Source: Isoetes taiwanensis (Eukaryota; Streptophyta; Lycopodiopsida; Isoetales; Isoetaceae). From it: a stretch of DNA of 64,000 nucleotides. The notes below the pieces were generated by a model, which was given only the letters and a program-made list of their open reading frames with translations, was not told the origin of the DNA and did not search any database. Of this stretch, positions 14,201-27,461 are shown piece after piece. The position numbers and the translations under genes are program-made. Where the stretch lies: assembly GCA_021234155.1 (NCBI GenBank), contig JAJEKV010000025.1:3871773-3935772 (forward strand), read 5' to 3'. Position 1 is the first letter of the stretch. Every line of letters starts with the position of its first letter.

Positions 14201-15654
14201 TATCTCTTTCATTCTTTCTGTGGCGGCCTCCTGCGGACTTATCATCACTTTGTTCATTTTTCTGGATGTAAAGATACTATTCATTTTCACATGTGATTGG
14301 CTTTTGTGGCTCGCGGCTGGATGCAAAATTTTGTCAAGATACAGTTTTCTCTCGGCGTGGTCCAGGCCTCCGGTGAAAGTATTTGAGGCCTCATTTTCTC
14401 CTCGCGGGCGCTTCGCGCCTCTGAGGCCAGCACTACTGGATGTTCGCTCACGAATGGTTTATTTTCGCACGCCCCGTTGGTCGGCCGGCGAGCCTCTTGC
14501 CAAGTGGGCCCTGAGCCCGGAAAAGTTACAGGAGTTCGATTTTTGCGCTTAAGTACTACGCCTATGCCTGTGTATTGACTTGTAACGGTCATTCTCTTGT
14601 TTAGACTTCTCCTTCCACGTGCGCCGCTTTGCGCTCTTGGTTGTCAGCCGGCCATCATGTGATATACCACCTCACTTCGCTGGATCTATGCTAACACCCA
14701 TTGTGAAGATCTCTCGGCCTGAGGGCTAGGGGTTTCCAACGGGGATGCCCGCCATCGGTTTGCTCTCAAAAGCATTTCAAGGCTGATTTGTGCTAGGGTC
14801 GAGCTTCCTTCACCTTTTGCATGTATGCTTCAACTTCGTGTTTACGCCGACATGTATCTCGGGCTGTTCCACTTAGCCTGGTGTCAAGCATTGGATGAGA
14901 GTTATTAGTGGACTGCTCTCATTAGGCTTTCCTCAAAACCCTGCAGTAAGGGGCGGGTTTCAGCCCAATGAGAAGGTGGCTTGAGAGTTTTTTCTACCCT
15001 TGCGCCGCTTTTACAAATGATGGCTTACACTTTATCTTGTTTCGCTCTCAATGATTGCCTCAGTTTTGGAGCATACGATCAAACATTTATATCCCTAGTA
15101 GGGGATCAATTTGTGTGCGCTCGATTTTCAAAGAGCTTCAATGAGAATCGTATCTCACTTCTACTGCGTAGTCAAAGCAAGCGCCTTCCGGCATCCCGAG
15201 GCACTCTTGCTACGGGAGGAAACCAAAGATGAAGAGAAAGATCCACTTGTACGCGTCAAATTTTAAGACCCTCGGGCCAAGATGTTCAGCCATTTATTGC
15301 CATTGGCAACATTCCCTTGTGATGCACGAAAACCTAACTGTTTTTTCTTTCTTTTGAAAACATCTTCTAGCAACACCTTTAAAAACTAAGATTTTGTAGG
15401 AATGTGGGTGTCTTGAGCCCGACTTGCAGCCAGTGGTGAGCCCCTTAGCAATTTGTCATGCATCGAAGCTCCTTGAAGCTTTCTACCCCATGGAGGGATC
15501 CAAAGGTCCTAGCTGGCTGCAAGAAGAAGCTTATCGTTAGGGATATATAAGAGATAATTTAGTTCTACAATTCCCCGAAGCATATTTAACATATAGGTGT
15601 TATTTTTACGCATATTATGATAAAAAACAAAGGCTTTTTGCCTCTTCGCCGCAT
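11265..15654 (+). mobile_element. LINE-bearing repeat module, copy B, 5' part
   Basis: Direct repeat of copy A, collinear over the whole length (pairs such as 1190/12530, 2300/13650, 3720/15080). Differences are mainly 1-10 bp insertions and deletions. The longest plus frame of copy A (2302-2727) is not kept open here, so that frame is unlikely to be coding. The segment ends where an oppositely oriented LINE has inserted. The module resumes at about 19346 with 'aaagcgtagcag...'. Confidence 0.65.
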
Positions 15655-18600
15655 CGCAGATTTTTATTTATTTATTTTTGTATTGCAAGTATATTGATAT
15701 TATTATAGGATGGTACAATATGTACGCTGAGTCCCCTTTACGACGTATGAGGTGTTTGCTAGATCATATACTGTTTCTTGACCATTGAGCCCAGTGTATG
15801 CTGTGTGTACTACCGAAACAATTTTCTCTTCCCCACATGTAGATACTATAGGGAAATATCACCATCTTCTCCTACAGAGGTACTATAGATACAGGGGCAT
15901 AGCACGCTTCCACACACCATGTTTTAAAAGGACCTGTTTCTAGCTACCAAGAGTACCTCATTATCAAGTGGACTCTCATCTGTGACCACCTATTACCGTA
16001 GAAGTAGCCATAAAAATCCCCTACCTTGCCAACCCCGCCCTATCTCTTTTCTTTATTATTATTGTATGCCACCCCATCTTTCTATGGTGGAGTTGGCAGC
16101 CATGTAAGAGCCACTTCCATGTTGAAGATGTTCTTTAATCCTTAGTCGGCTAGTTCACATCGGCAGTTCCACATCACCCGCAAAAGTGCCATTTCGGCCT
16201 GGCGCAATGATGCACGTGACCGCTTCCCATGTGGCGCAAGTTCCCGCCCAGGCAAGATGAACTTCAAATCAACCCCTAGACCCAAGAGACCCAACACCCT
16301 GCATCCGCTGATCAAGCGTGGGACACAAAAAAAGATGCCTCGGAGAGATCTCACGGAGCGGCATCCTTCTATGTGCAATATATCAATGGGCCATGTAATC
16401 CTTTGATGAAGTAACACCTCCCCTTTAGTACCCAGACCCCCTTTGAAGCCGCGAGTCCACCTTAAAGAATTGAAGCTCTTGCAGCTGTGTGATAGATTTT
16501 AAGAGTTAGGAAGAGATTTCGCAATCTGTTATGTTTATATTCCCACTTTTACTTCTCGCTATTAATGGAGTTCCATACTTCACGTAAGGTACGGCAAATA
16601 CCGGCTACATCGATTCGCATTGACTTACTCATGCTCTCTTCGTGATCTCGCACACTTCCTCGGTGAGATAGCTTTTGACATTTCCAGATCTCTGCGCCAT
16701 CTCTATCCTTCCCCTTACCCTGAATCGTAGCGCCCGGAATTTTGGGTCCGGAAGAGGTCCACCCCGCCATTCACCCCGCAAATGTCGAGAGGATAGCTGT
16801 ATCAACCCCCTCGGTTTCTTCCACTCGTGAAATATACGGGATGGACCAGTATTAAGGGGAGTACTCATCCTATTCCACACACATGTGTATTCCCTAAGAG
16901 CATCAAAATGCCTGCAAATTTTAAAGCTAGGAAATTGACATTGGTCAAACATACGGTATAGAGCCTCCTCCTTCCAAGCCCATATTCTCCTCATTATAGG
17001 AAGTACCGACTTTTAAAATCACTGGCGTAAAAGTTAGGCTGCCCCGCCTCGCCTCCTAGGGCAGAGATGGCTTTACCTTGATCTTGATTGGTTGAGCCAA
17101 GATTTAACAAAATACCATGGTCGGGATCTTGAAGTCATTTTCAAGGACATCAAACAAATTTGGTCAGCAAGTGCTTGTAGAAGTTCTCAGAGTAAAGGGT
17201 CTTTAAGCATCCCCAGTCCCTTGTCTCTGGCTACTGTGCTCCTGACCACATGCTACTTTGCAGCTGGCGGAAGCCCAAATGAACTTCCTCATAATGACTG
17301 TGATCCCCGGACAGGTACTTTTTGAGCCACCTATCACTCAGCGAGAAATATATAAGAGAAGATGCAAAGACAAGCATTAGTACCTTCCCCAGCGATTCCT
17401 CGGCCTCGCAACTACTAACCCCCTTTGAAGTGCCAGTAATTTCACATGTAAATCCCACATTTTTTTTCCTAAGCCGTCCAATATTGGGGACCATAAGCCT
17501 TTCATGCTATCCTAGAGAGATAGTGGTAGACCTAGAAGCTTAATCGCCTCTCATTTGTTAACACCACCGAACCCAAGCTCTTTTAGCACGAGGATCAATA
17601 TCCCCATCCAAAGCCCAAGGAGTAGAACACATTTGTTTGCATTGAGTTTCAATACCAGAAATATCCTTTAAAGGCACCGAAATACCTAAAGGATTAAACT
17701 ACTATCATCAAAACTGAACATGAAGGTATCGTCGCGATAATCGCGATAATCGTAGGTGCTTCCTTATCTTTTTGGTTCCCAAGAGACAAGTCTCGCATGA
17801 TGGCACCTCCACTTTGAGGTTTACTTTGCAAGTAGGCTGCTGGAAGGCCATAATCACAAAGAGGTAGGGGAGCTAATGGGACATCCCTCGGCGTGAGCCC
17901 TTCCTCAGGGTGAAAATAGGCCCCAAGGCCTCACTCATTACCGTAAGTACCGAGGCGAGGCAAGCTTCTTTGTTCATGCCTCATAGAGAGATTGGGCTGA
18001 TGAACTACCGTAATCCCATATATTTTACAGTCTCTTGCAAATCCTTCCCATTCCTGGAAGGAGTCATAGCCTCCTAAAAAATCCATATCTTTACAAGAAA
18101 TTGCGCCCGCTTCTCGGAAGTATTTGGCTATACCTCGCTGTAAATCCCTTCCCTAGCTGCAACAGTAATTATCAAGAATGTACCGGCAGAAGCAATTTCC
18201 TACTGTTCTCTACCTCTCACCCTGCCAGAATGGCTTCTTAACGCAAGTTGGCATAATGCTCTTCAAATGACCTTGTACATAACATTGGTCGAAAGGGTTA
18301 GGCTCCCCCATTCACTGCTTACATCGCCTTGGTACTTTAGGCAGCGGGGTGATGAACCCGCCAAATGCAGCAGAGTGGGATGCAGAGAGAAATAGGCCAT
18401 CTCATGCACCTCTTACTGCCTTCACCGCCCGGCTCAAGATCCCGCACTCCACAAAGCAGGAGGGAAACCGCCCCGATCAGAGATTTACCCCAGGCCAAAT
18501 AGGAATCACGAAGTTTGTACCCCCTCATCATCAAAAATACCGACCGCTTTGACTACCGCGTGGATCTTGCTGTCCCACCAATCCATCTCTGGTCAACCAT

Positions 18601-19345
18601 TGCAGATTGATCCGAGCTGAAATGACAATGGCTCCAGGGCCTTCATAAAATTGCGCCTCTCGAAGCTTTATGAATGTCTTTGATTCTCTTGGTCCCTCTA
18701 ATGGTGGAATCACTGGCCGTTCTTATAGTTGAGATACTGGCCGCCTTGCCCCTCGGCCACTGAAGAAACATTTAGAGTTCTCGAGTCGCTTCCCAAAGAG
18801 GCTTCACTCTTTGTTTTAGAGATGCACGCGCCCCCCTTGCTTCTTCCTCCTCAATAGCTTTTGTATTTTCCTTCAAGTTCCACTTCCCTGCACCGCTTCC
18901 AGGTCAGTGTGGGATGATCTATATTCTGCTTAATCTCCCGCATTACGCTCTTCTAATCTTGTAAAAGACTCATTCTTTTGCCCCCATTCTTTTTATCCAT
19001 CTCTTCATCGTGTTACTTTTTTGTATCCGCTTGGCTACTAGGGAGCATTCATCGATTTGGTGGTGAAAATTGCGCTTGTGAATGCCCTTAAATGGTTCGC
19101 GCCCCTTCCAACCATGACGGCGAACACCCCTGAATGGAAATGGTTACCTTGCCTCCCTAAGTGAGGGACATTTTCTAAGACGGAGTCAAGTGGCCGCGCG
19201 GATCCTGAAAGCTTTTGGTGAATGCAAAGCCTCCTTCCTCTCACCATAGCATTTATCCATGAAAAACAAGCTGATTTATTGGCTATATAGAATTCGGGTC
19301 GTGGAGTGCTAATATACCTTTTGTCCCGGCCTTTTGCTTTATCAG
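15655..19345 (-). mobile_element. Second LINE retrotransposon inserted in copy B (minus strand)
   Basis: This 3.7-kb block is absent from copy A, so its ends are set by comparison. On the minus strand the 3' end is an A-rich tail of AAATA/TAAA repeats (15657-15685 on the plus strand as TTTATTTATT). Reverse transcriptase motifs, in minus order: GFITPLPK at 18336-18359, a PLAP..YLFVIMA block at 17846-17887 broken by one extra base, and the catalytic DDTFMF at 17719-17733, whose preceding [FY]A is corrupted to R next to a small TCGCGATAA duplication. 16150-17000 holds frameshifted C-terminal sequence. The 5' end near 19345 suggests 5' truncation, as is usual for LINEs. No intact ORF remains. Confidence 0.75.
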
Positions 19346-22300
19346 AGATTCCAATATAAAGCGTAGCAGCTAAAATTGATAACAAACTCCTTATACTAAG
19401 CATGCGCAATTTATCTGCCTTTCCAAGCCTAAGCTTTTGAATGCAAACCTCTTGCCTTATGGTATTTCTTGCATCGTAAGCAGTTTTAATGTATCTTCCT
19501 TTTGCCAATGACACTGGATATGTTCTGCATGTCAATTACCCACATACTGGTACACAAGTTTATTATTATATTCTTCCTCTGTGATATTAAACTTCACAAG
19601 GATAAGGTATCGCGGTTTGATAGCGTCGCGACGGGGATCAGGTGAATGGCGCGGACCTCATCGAGAGGTGCACTCGGGCTGCTTTGAGATCCAAACCGAA
19701 GCCTCCCACGGGCCTCATGTTGCATTTGTTGTTGGTGGGTGACTTTCAATATAGTGGAGTTAGCGTTGATCGGTGGTAGGACGTAAAATCATCCGCGCTT
19801 TGAACCTGAACAAAGCGCAATGTGTTTACGCATGATCGCGGTTTGCAGAGGGTGGATGGTGATGCGGAATCTTCACTTGCGCAATGGTCGCTTGGAGCCG
19901 GTAGAGTTAAGCGTACCGGCGATATGCATGGTTGCGCACGTACTGGCAGCTATGGCATTTGGTATTACTTTCAAAATGTTTTCGGATGTTTCTTATTATT
20001 TGGTAGATCATAATCAAGTAAAGATTTTGTTCTTAGGGATGGGCGCATAGCGGATCAACAAGACTTATTTCTGCTAAATACTTCATACTTTTGGAAGGGG
20101 ATGAGGGAGTTTAAAAATGGATGCGCGTTTTGCCCCTCGGTGATTTTGTGAGTAGCTGGCGAATGGCTGGGATTGTTGATGCTCTAGGCCGCCGGGAAGT
20201 TTCGCGGGCGAATTGGGATCACGAAGTTGCCGGCACCGCTGGATTTTGATTTCGCGTTTCGGTGAACAACAATTGCGCTTGTAGGTTCCGGGCGCAGTCC
20301 AATGATGCCCGGGGCTTAGAGCGCGCATTTTGGGCTGCGATTAGATGATGGAAGCTGAGCAAGTTCGGTCACGCTTTTGAGTTAATGTGGGCCTCAGAAT
20401 ATGGTCGCAGCAGGGGATCGGCCGCATACGTTTTAGAGGCCGCCGGGTAGCTGAGATGCTTTCTCGCGATGGTGTCTCCAGTTCAAGATGGCCTCTCATC
20501 TCTGGATCCCTCTAGCAAATATAAGTTCTTTTCTCTGATGGGCCACTTTTTCTTCTCTCTTTTTGCTTCTCGGCCGCTTCTTCCTTCCAATCCTGATTTC
20601 GTGAGGCATTATCGCAAAGATATATCCTATTATAATCGAGCAAAGATACCTTAGAAGCGAGATTATGGGTATGATTAGTATTCTCTCCCTTTGAAAAAGG
20701 AAAGTGTCCCGAATTGGATGGTATTCCTATAGAGTTCTTCGTAGAGTTATGGGATTGGGTTGGCTTGGCGATGTACCTGTTTTAATGGCCATTTTCAGAT
20801 TTTGTATGAGGCATGCTTCTGTATTGAAAAATTCTTAACTCTAAGCTGCATTTTTTGTATTCCTGGGCAGTAAACTTACCACTTTGGATCGGTGCCCTGC
20901 AACCTTGCTATCTCTTAAGGTATGCATTGTAGAGAGTTTTTGCCAAAGCTTTTGGCACAAAAGCTGTAGATATTCTGCTGGATTTCATATCTTCTTGGCC
21001 ACGTGATTTTTACCTAGCCACGAAGCATATAAGGAGTTGGGAAATGAATGTAGCTCTACTTGGGCTTAGAAGGTATTTTATTGGGCCCCGACTCCGGCCA
21101 TGAAACTGTATCGAAGTTCCACTTGCAAAAGCCGCATGACAGCTGGCTCCACCTGGCCTCCCTAGAGAAAATGTTCTTGCTTTTGGTTTTGGCAGTGGCT
21201 ACCACAAATACGCTGGCGACGCTGATTGGTTTCCCGCCGCCTCTTACCTTCTGGCGTAACGTCCTCGCGATTCTTCGGGAAGTCGGGTGTATCCTGCTAG
21301 CGTCGCCACAGTTCTGCCATGAAGCGTGATGGGCCAGGCAGAGGTCCTACTCCAAAGCCTCTCTTGCCGCCGAGGTGTGGGAATCTTGCGTGGTGACTTC
21401 CGCACAATGGGTCGTATGGTGAGGATCTCGGTGAATCACTGGCGCGGATTCATTACTCCTCTCTTTTCTCAGGGCGTATGTTAAAATTTGCACGCCATTT
21501 CCCCTCGCTGATTCTTTTCCCCAGTATCCCCGTATTTTGTGGATTGGCGTATGTACGCGATTATGGTGGCTATTGGATTCTCCGGGGCTCACCATGTGTA
21601 ACTTTCTATCCATAAAGATCCTTCCCATGGTGGTAAAAGCAAACCAAACTCTTGGTATCCCCTGAAGTTGTTCATATATTTTAACGTGAGATGCTTGGGG
21701 AGTGATTGGAGTGGGCTTGGGAAAGCACCTTTTCTCTCGCGGCCCGTGTTTCAAGCTTCCGCTGGCGTGACGAAGTCATTGTGGGCTAAACGCTAAGTAG
21801 CAACGTGTATATGGTTTCGGCGATATTGGCTCCACGTACTTTCGCGCAGCACCGGTCAAATGGGCCGTGGTTGTCGTGAACTTCACCCGAGGGAACAAAA
21901 AGAGGGTGCCGCTGCCAAAGCCGGGCTTGAAAAGTGCATGCTGCCAAAGCGCATTTTGCGGCCTTGGATGATCAATTTTGCAGCAAGGTGATGATTTCTA
22001 AGTTTATTTGGAGAATTTTGAATAATGTGGATGAGTCCCCGATTCCTCGCCTTGCTTATCGGGCCTTTGGGCAGATGTGCATTTATTTCCTTGCTCCATC
22101 TCTTAGGCCACTTTTCCCATACTGCTTTATCCATCGCATCAAGATACCCCACGTATCCCCATTTAGAGATTGCTACGGCGAGACCATACCCTGCTTTTCA
22201 TTTTCACCATCTTTGGCGCATTACTAGAAGCAATTAATGCTATTGTTGGTGGGATTCCATTGACTTCGGTGGTCCGTACCTTCACCACCACCTGCATTGA

Positions 22301-23083
22301 TGCAGCTGGCTTGATGGAGATCGCGATGTGTGTATAAGGAATAAGTATTTCAGGCATTAATCGTGCTGCAATTGGGTTTACATGGGAAAAGAGTTTTGAG
22401 CCGCTCCTTCTTTTGCTGTGGATCGGGCTATTTAAGTGGCATAAGGTGTCTTCACTCTTCCCTCTAGTACAAGCGGATGAACCCGCCTTTGGTGCAGTTC
22501 ATGAGCGTCGTGCTAAATAAGTTGGTCAATTTGGCGTACAAGGTCTTGTCAGGTGGACGCCTTGCCCTCATCCGTGGCCTTTGGTCATTCCTGTGAGATC
22601 GGGCGAAAGCAGTATGGAAATGGGCAATGGGAGCAAATTGATTACTTCCCAAAAGTATCTTATGGTGGCAAGTCATCTTCTATCGCTAAGTTCACGCCAA
22701 GTAATATTCTCGCCATGCACGTATTTCGGCTCTCGCCGAGGTATCTACACTTTGTCCCTTATGTGCACAGAGGGACGAGACAATTGAGCATTGCTCCTTC
22801 TTGTGTAGACATGTCAGACATGCTTGGTTGTGGCTTCAAGGCCTCTTTCATTATAATTTGAATAGCTAGCAGATGTTATTAGCAGTCTATCCAAGTAGTT
22901 GGGTATCTTCAGATTCACACTTAATTATGAGATTTTGCTTGCTCTTCATACCGTTTAGATGTTGTATTTGAGTGGGGTGGTTTTGCTGTGGTGGACAATC
23001 ACTCCACTGAGTTTTTAGTCCCCATTGTACTTTGTAACTTTCTTTGGATAATAAAGGCTCAAGTCCTTCAAAAAAAAAAAAAT
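19346..23083 (+). mobile_element. LINE copy B, ORF2 and 3' end with poly(A)
   Basis: Continuation of the plus-strand LINE after the nested insertion. Order matches plant LINE ORF2. Endonuclease block near 19725 (GDF, frameshifted). Reverse transcriptase entry ELDGIPIEFF at 20711-20740, equivalent to the family's PGPDGIP..F motif. C-terminal zinc-binding (zf-RVT) segment at 22753-22809 reading CPLCAQRDETIEHCSFLCR. An AATAAA signal lies at 23050-23055 and a 13-A tail at 23070-23082. All domains are frameshifted relative to one another. The 3' end is clear and no target-site duplication was identified. Confidence 0.8.
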
Positions 23084-24189
23084 TAAACCAATAATTGATA
23101 TTGTAAATGCAATACTAATGCAACCACATCTCATGACTGGAATAACATAAACATAACAAGTTAATGATGCGTGCAAATGAGCATTTGTCCAAGGTGTAGC
23201 TTAAACAAGAAGGTAGCTTAGGTAAGAAGTTCTATGTGCACAAATTGATGATTCAAATCTTTGGGTGAGTTCTTATCAAATTCACATTGCAACCGCATCA
23301 TATTCGCATGTAGATTTATTGTGTTTAAATTATGCCCCATCAAAGCTCCTTTGATCATATACTTTTGTAGGGGTAGTTGCCCATTTTTCTGATAACACAC
23401 ACAATGTATGACATAATTGCTCTTTCTTTTGCACTGCTCTAGTTATCATTATCATTGTGAATAGCAGAACACTGAGTTTATGATGCCGGAAGGGAATAAT
23501 GTGGCAGGTATCTCCAGTGAAAGAAATATTGATTGTGGCTAGAGTAGTTAACTAGATTAGTCAGAGGAGTTATGCCATGATGTACAACTAGCATGTCCGG
23601 CGGAGTGAAGGCCGAAATGATAGATATGACAATAGCAATAAATAAAAGTTTTGGTGTCAATTAGAGGCATAGCAGACAAAAGTCCAATGTTATGAATGTT
23701 CAATGATTTTGATTCTGTTGTGAATAAATACAATATTAAATCAGACAGCTCATTGGACATCAACTTGAAATCAAGAACTTGATTGATATACTTTAATTGG
23801 AAAAATGCTGCAAATGGGCTGAGATTTCTCATTTTTCTAGAAGCCTTATTCTGCATTAATGTATATCTACCTGTGCTTTTTCTTTTATGTGCTCATGCTC
23901 ATCTCTCTTAAGCATATTGCATCGGGCCTCTTAGAATTTATCCATGATCTTTACTTAAGACCATCCCCACTTGAACGAAAGAGAAACAAGTTTTGATTGT
24001 CTATTCTAACCTGGCCAACTTATAATCTATTATATTCAATAATCTGTTTAAGAGGATGCAGGCAAAGAATGTTCAATTTCACTTTTTAAGTTTACTTTGA
24101 CATTTTATGTTGACCTTGGCCACTATGCTGATTTTGACTTGCATTCAAGCTTTGCCTTTCTGGATTCTCTAAGCAAGCAACCATCTAAT
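23084..24189. other. Intergenic, nothing recognised
   Basis: AT-rich DNA after the LINE poly(A). Minus-strand frames of up to 99 codons at 23478-23856 have no recognisable motif, and I treat them as chance. Confidence 0.5.
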
Positions 24190-25540
24190 AAAAATCAAGG
24201 AGCTTCCACCTTAGAATTGAGGAATCCTAATGGACATCATGGAATCTAGGGAAAATGTTATAGGACCTTAGTGATTTTCGGAAACCATTAAGAATATTAG
24301 CGAATCTTAAGGCAATCTTAGGGAAATATAGGGTAATAGGAAAATCTTTATACAATCCTTGAGAATCTAGGAAAATCTTAAGGGAATCTTCGATTATCTA
24401 GCAGAATCTTGATAGAGCATCGAGAAATCTTGAGAGAATACTAGGATCTTAAGGAAATCTTACATAATCTAGGTGAATCAGGAGAAATTTCCACGAAGTT
24501 TCATAAATTTTTAAATGTAATACCAATGATTATTGTGCCATCCTTCACACATGATGTGAAGCCTTCTAAAAAGCTCTCAATATGGAATCTCTTAACTTTA
24601 AGTCACATTCACTAATTGATGATGTTGCTCCTTGCAAGAGATGATTAGAAAACTTACATGGAAGAGTCTGCATCACTCTCGTAGAAATATACGTAAACAT
24701 CTATATCTACTTTGACGTCTCCCCAAAAATTCTTACATAATACTTGCAAATCACATGTAATATTTCCTATTTCTATATGAGTTGTGTGTTTCTTGTGTTT
24801 TAGAGCCAACTAGAGCCAACTTATGTCTTACCAAAAAAATTACATTTAAATCAAGCTTACTATAAATTGCGGAAGGAAGGGCCTCAAAACAATTTACAAA
24901 TTGAAATGATCACAAGTCAACAATATTGTGTAATCTCAACAAATATTCATCTATATTAAATATTTCCTAACTAGCAAAGGACATCCAGACTACAACCATT
25001 TTGCACTCACTTGAATAAACAACAGTCGGCCTCGTATAGTCATATAATGAGGACTATAAATCTAGGGAAATCTTTAAAGAATCTAAGAGAATGTAGGAGA
25101 ACCTACATGGAATCTTGAGAATCTAGAGGAATCTTGGGATGATTTTTGGGAATCTAGGGGAATTTAGGGAAATCTTCACGAAATCTTTGAGGATGTGGGA
25201 AAATTTAAATGAATCTTGGGAATCTAGAGGAATCTTGGGATAATCTTTGGGAATGTAAGGGAATCTCAAGAGAATCTATGCAAGAATCTTGAGAGAATCT
25301 ATGGGAATCTCGATAGAACCTTAGAGAATCTTGAGAGAATGTTTGAGAATCTAGGGGAATCTTGATGGACTCTTGGGGAATATAGCCGATCTTCATAGAA
25401 TCTAAAGAATCTCAAGGAATCTTGAGGGAATATGGGAAATTTAAGGGACTATAAAGGAATCTTGATAGAATCTCAAGGAATCTTGGGGGAACCTAGTGGA
25501 GTCTTCAGGAGTATGCAAGAATATAAGAGAATCTAGGGGC
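24190..25540 (+). repeat. GAATCTTGAGG-type degenerate minisatellite in two blocks
   Basis: Two blocks, about 24190-24510 and 25035-25540, consist of irregular repeats with the core 'gaatcttgagagaatctagg' in many variants. The 500 bp between them is ordinary AT-rich sequence, so the array was either split or grew twice. The minus strand reads as a serine/aspartate/arginine-rich repetitive peptide purely because of the repeat. Confidence 0.75.
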
Positions 25541-25645
25541 ATGCATGGGGCATGCACCATGACTCTAAGCCGCTCAATCAAAGGGAAGACAAAATCTTGG
25601 TTGTTGAATGTGAATAGGAAGGTGCAAGGAAGATGACATAATTAG
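25535..25645 (+). repeat. Fragment related to the 39.2-kb hairpin element
   Basis: 'ggggcatgcatggggcatgc' followed by 'gccgctcaatcaaaggga' and 'aggaaggtgcaaggaa' lines up with 39217-39330, where the same two blocks occur in the same order and orientation. This suggests a dispersed copy of one element abutting the minisatellite. Confidence 0.5.
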
Positions 25646-25845
25646 GACTCTTGGCCTTCGCTAGAAACAGGGAATTTGATCCTGGCAGAACATATCTGCC
25701 TTAGCCTCTATTACATGAGATTATGATATGTTTGGTCATGCATATGACATAAGTAATAAGTTATTTCTTTTGGCTTAGCTAGAGTCGTATAAATGTTTTG
25801 TAAACTTGTGCAAACTTGTGCATGTCTTTTTATTACAGTCCTTAA

Positions 25846-25917
25846 ACATAAAATCTTCTTTCTCAAGCAACATAAAATCTTCTTTCTCAAGCAACATAAA
25901 ATCTTCTTTCTCAAGCA
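25846..25917 (+). repeat. 24-bp perfect tandem triplication
   Basis: Three exact copies of 'acataaaatcttctttctca' plus 'agca', starting at 25846, 25870 and 25894. The minus-strand frame shows the same eight-residue peptide three times. The exactness implies recent origin or concerted homogenisation. Confidence 0.9.
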
Positions 25918-26672
25918 ATATCTCTATTCTGCTTTTTTGGTCTATTAATTCTTTGAGGCTACAACATCTTCATACGATCTACACTAAATTCTGCACACGT
26001 CTCAATGGTAGAATGTGAATTGAAACAAAGAAGAAGAAAAAAGAGTCTCAACTAAAATACAATGTTCGCGAGTAATCCTCTAAAGGCAGATCGTTGGTTT
26101 AGAGATGATTGAATAATCTAACATATTATTAAGGTATCGTGAAGAAATTTACTAAATCTTCAATTACAGAGTCAACTTCATACATTCCAATCTTATAGTA
26201 GGGACCCTTTTGCACGACAATACTACACATTAACTCTAACAAATATTGGTTGACCTGGGACAGTTCCTAAATATCAAAGAATAACCCTCAAAAAAAAAAA
26301 AAAAAACTAGCAAAAGGCACACCAGAAAGCTTTAGCAAGGCGAAACTGGATAAGGTTTGGTAGTAGATTTAGGCTTGTCAAATTATCCTGGGGTTTCTAG
26401 ATAGGTTGACAGAAAACTTTCTGAGGATGATGCTAGAAACCGTTCTGTTGGAAAAAAAGTACTAAATAGTGGATATGTTAAAGAGCAAACAAATATGCAT
26501 TTTGCCTACAAGTTCTTCAAAAAGAATCAAGAGAATATGCCTCCATCTTTATACCTCCAAAGCATTGTTTGTTCACAACTATCAAGCTTGTTTACTAGTA
26601 AAAGATGAGACAAAAGGCTGACATCTTTACCATAGAAGAAATACTTCTATAGATTCAATTAATTTTGGTTGT

Positions 26673-26853
26673 ATCATGGTGGATCACGATAGTGAAAAGG
26701 AAACAACTATCTTCAACAATAAAGCAAAATGCCAAGGCTTTTCGATCACATTAGTCGAGTGGGTGCATCATGGTGGATCACGATTGTGAAAACAACTATC
26801 TTCAACAATAAAAACAAAATGCAAGGCTTTAGATGCTGCTAGTAGAGTGTGAA
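26673..26853 (+). repeat. 94-bp tandem duplication
   Basis: Two neighbouring copies start at 26673 and 26767 with 'atcatggtggatcacgat', followed by 'caactatcttcaacaataaa'. They differ by a few small indels. A coding role was not identified. Confidence 0.85.
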
Positions 26854-27461
26854 GTGTCCTTAAGAAGAAGATGGGTCTTAAGTTGGCTAAGTTCAATTCA
26901 CGCAACTCATGGTGCAACATCCCGAAATGGTTATGCGGTTTCATTGAGAATGGGGGCTGCGAGAGGTCATCCATAGTGCCCGTAGCATTGTTGGAGTGAA
27001 AAGCGTATATTCTGAGGTGTGCTATGGGGTGTATTATTATTCGAAGACTCCATTTTGTGAGGATCTCTACATATTCAAGCTTTGCGGCCGATGGTTTACT
27101 ATGATGATTAGTTAATGTAATGATCAGGAAGCTGAACAATTTGGATGCAAAGATTGAATTCTGGCGAGGTTAGTGGGGAGACAAAAAGAACTTTAAAGAT
27201 TAAATTCTCATGTGTACACAAAAAATGAGATACTTAGTTAGGTTGTTTTACTCAAAGCATCATCCAGGCATGGGATACAAACCTTGGACTATGATAACTC
27301 AATGAATAAGGGAAAAATACAAGTATTGCTTATCCTTTAAGTATTTGCCATTTTGCAACTTTATGATGATCTGATAAGATATTGTGAAGTGTAAAAGGGG
27401 AGAGGTGCAAAGTCTAACTTCAGCTTTGCAAAGTGTCTTTGATTAGATCATCCATCTCAAA

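Noticed and set aside
1-16800. The two 5.5-kb direct copies as LTRs of one giant element
   Set aside because: The repeated unit contains a LINE endonuclease and no TG...CA ends, primer-binding site or polypurine tract was seen.
25846-25917. Short regular repeats as a CRISPR array
   Set aside because: Units are directly adjacent with no unique spacers, and the genome is a plant's.
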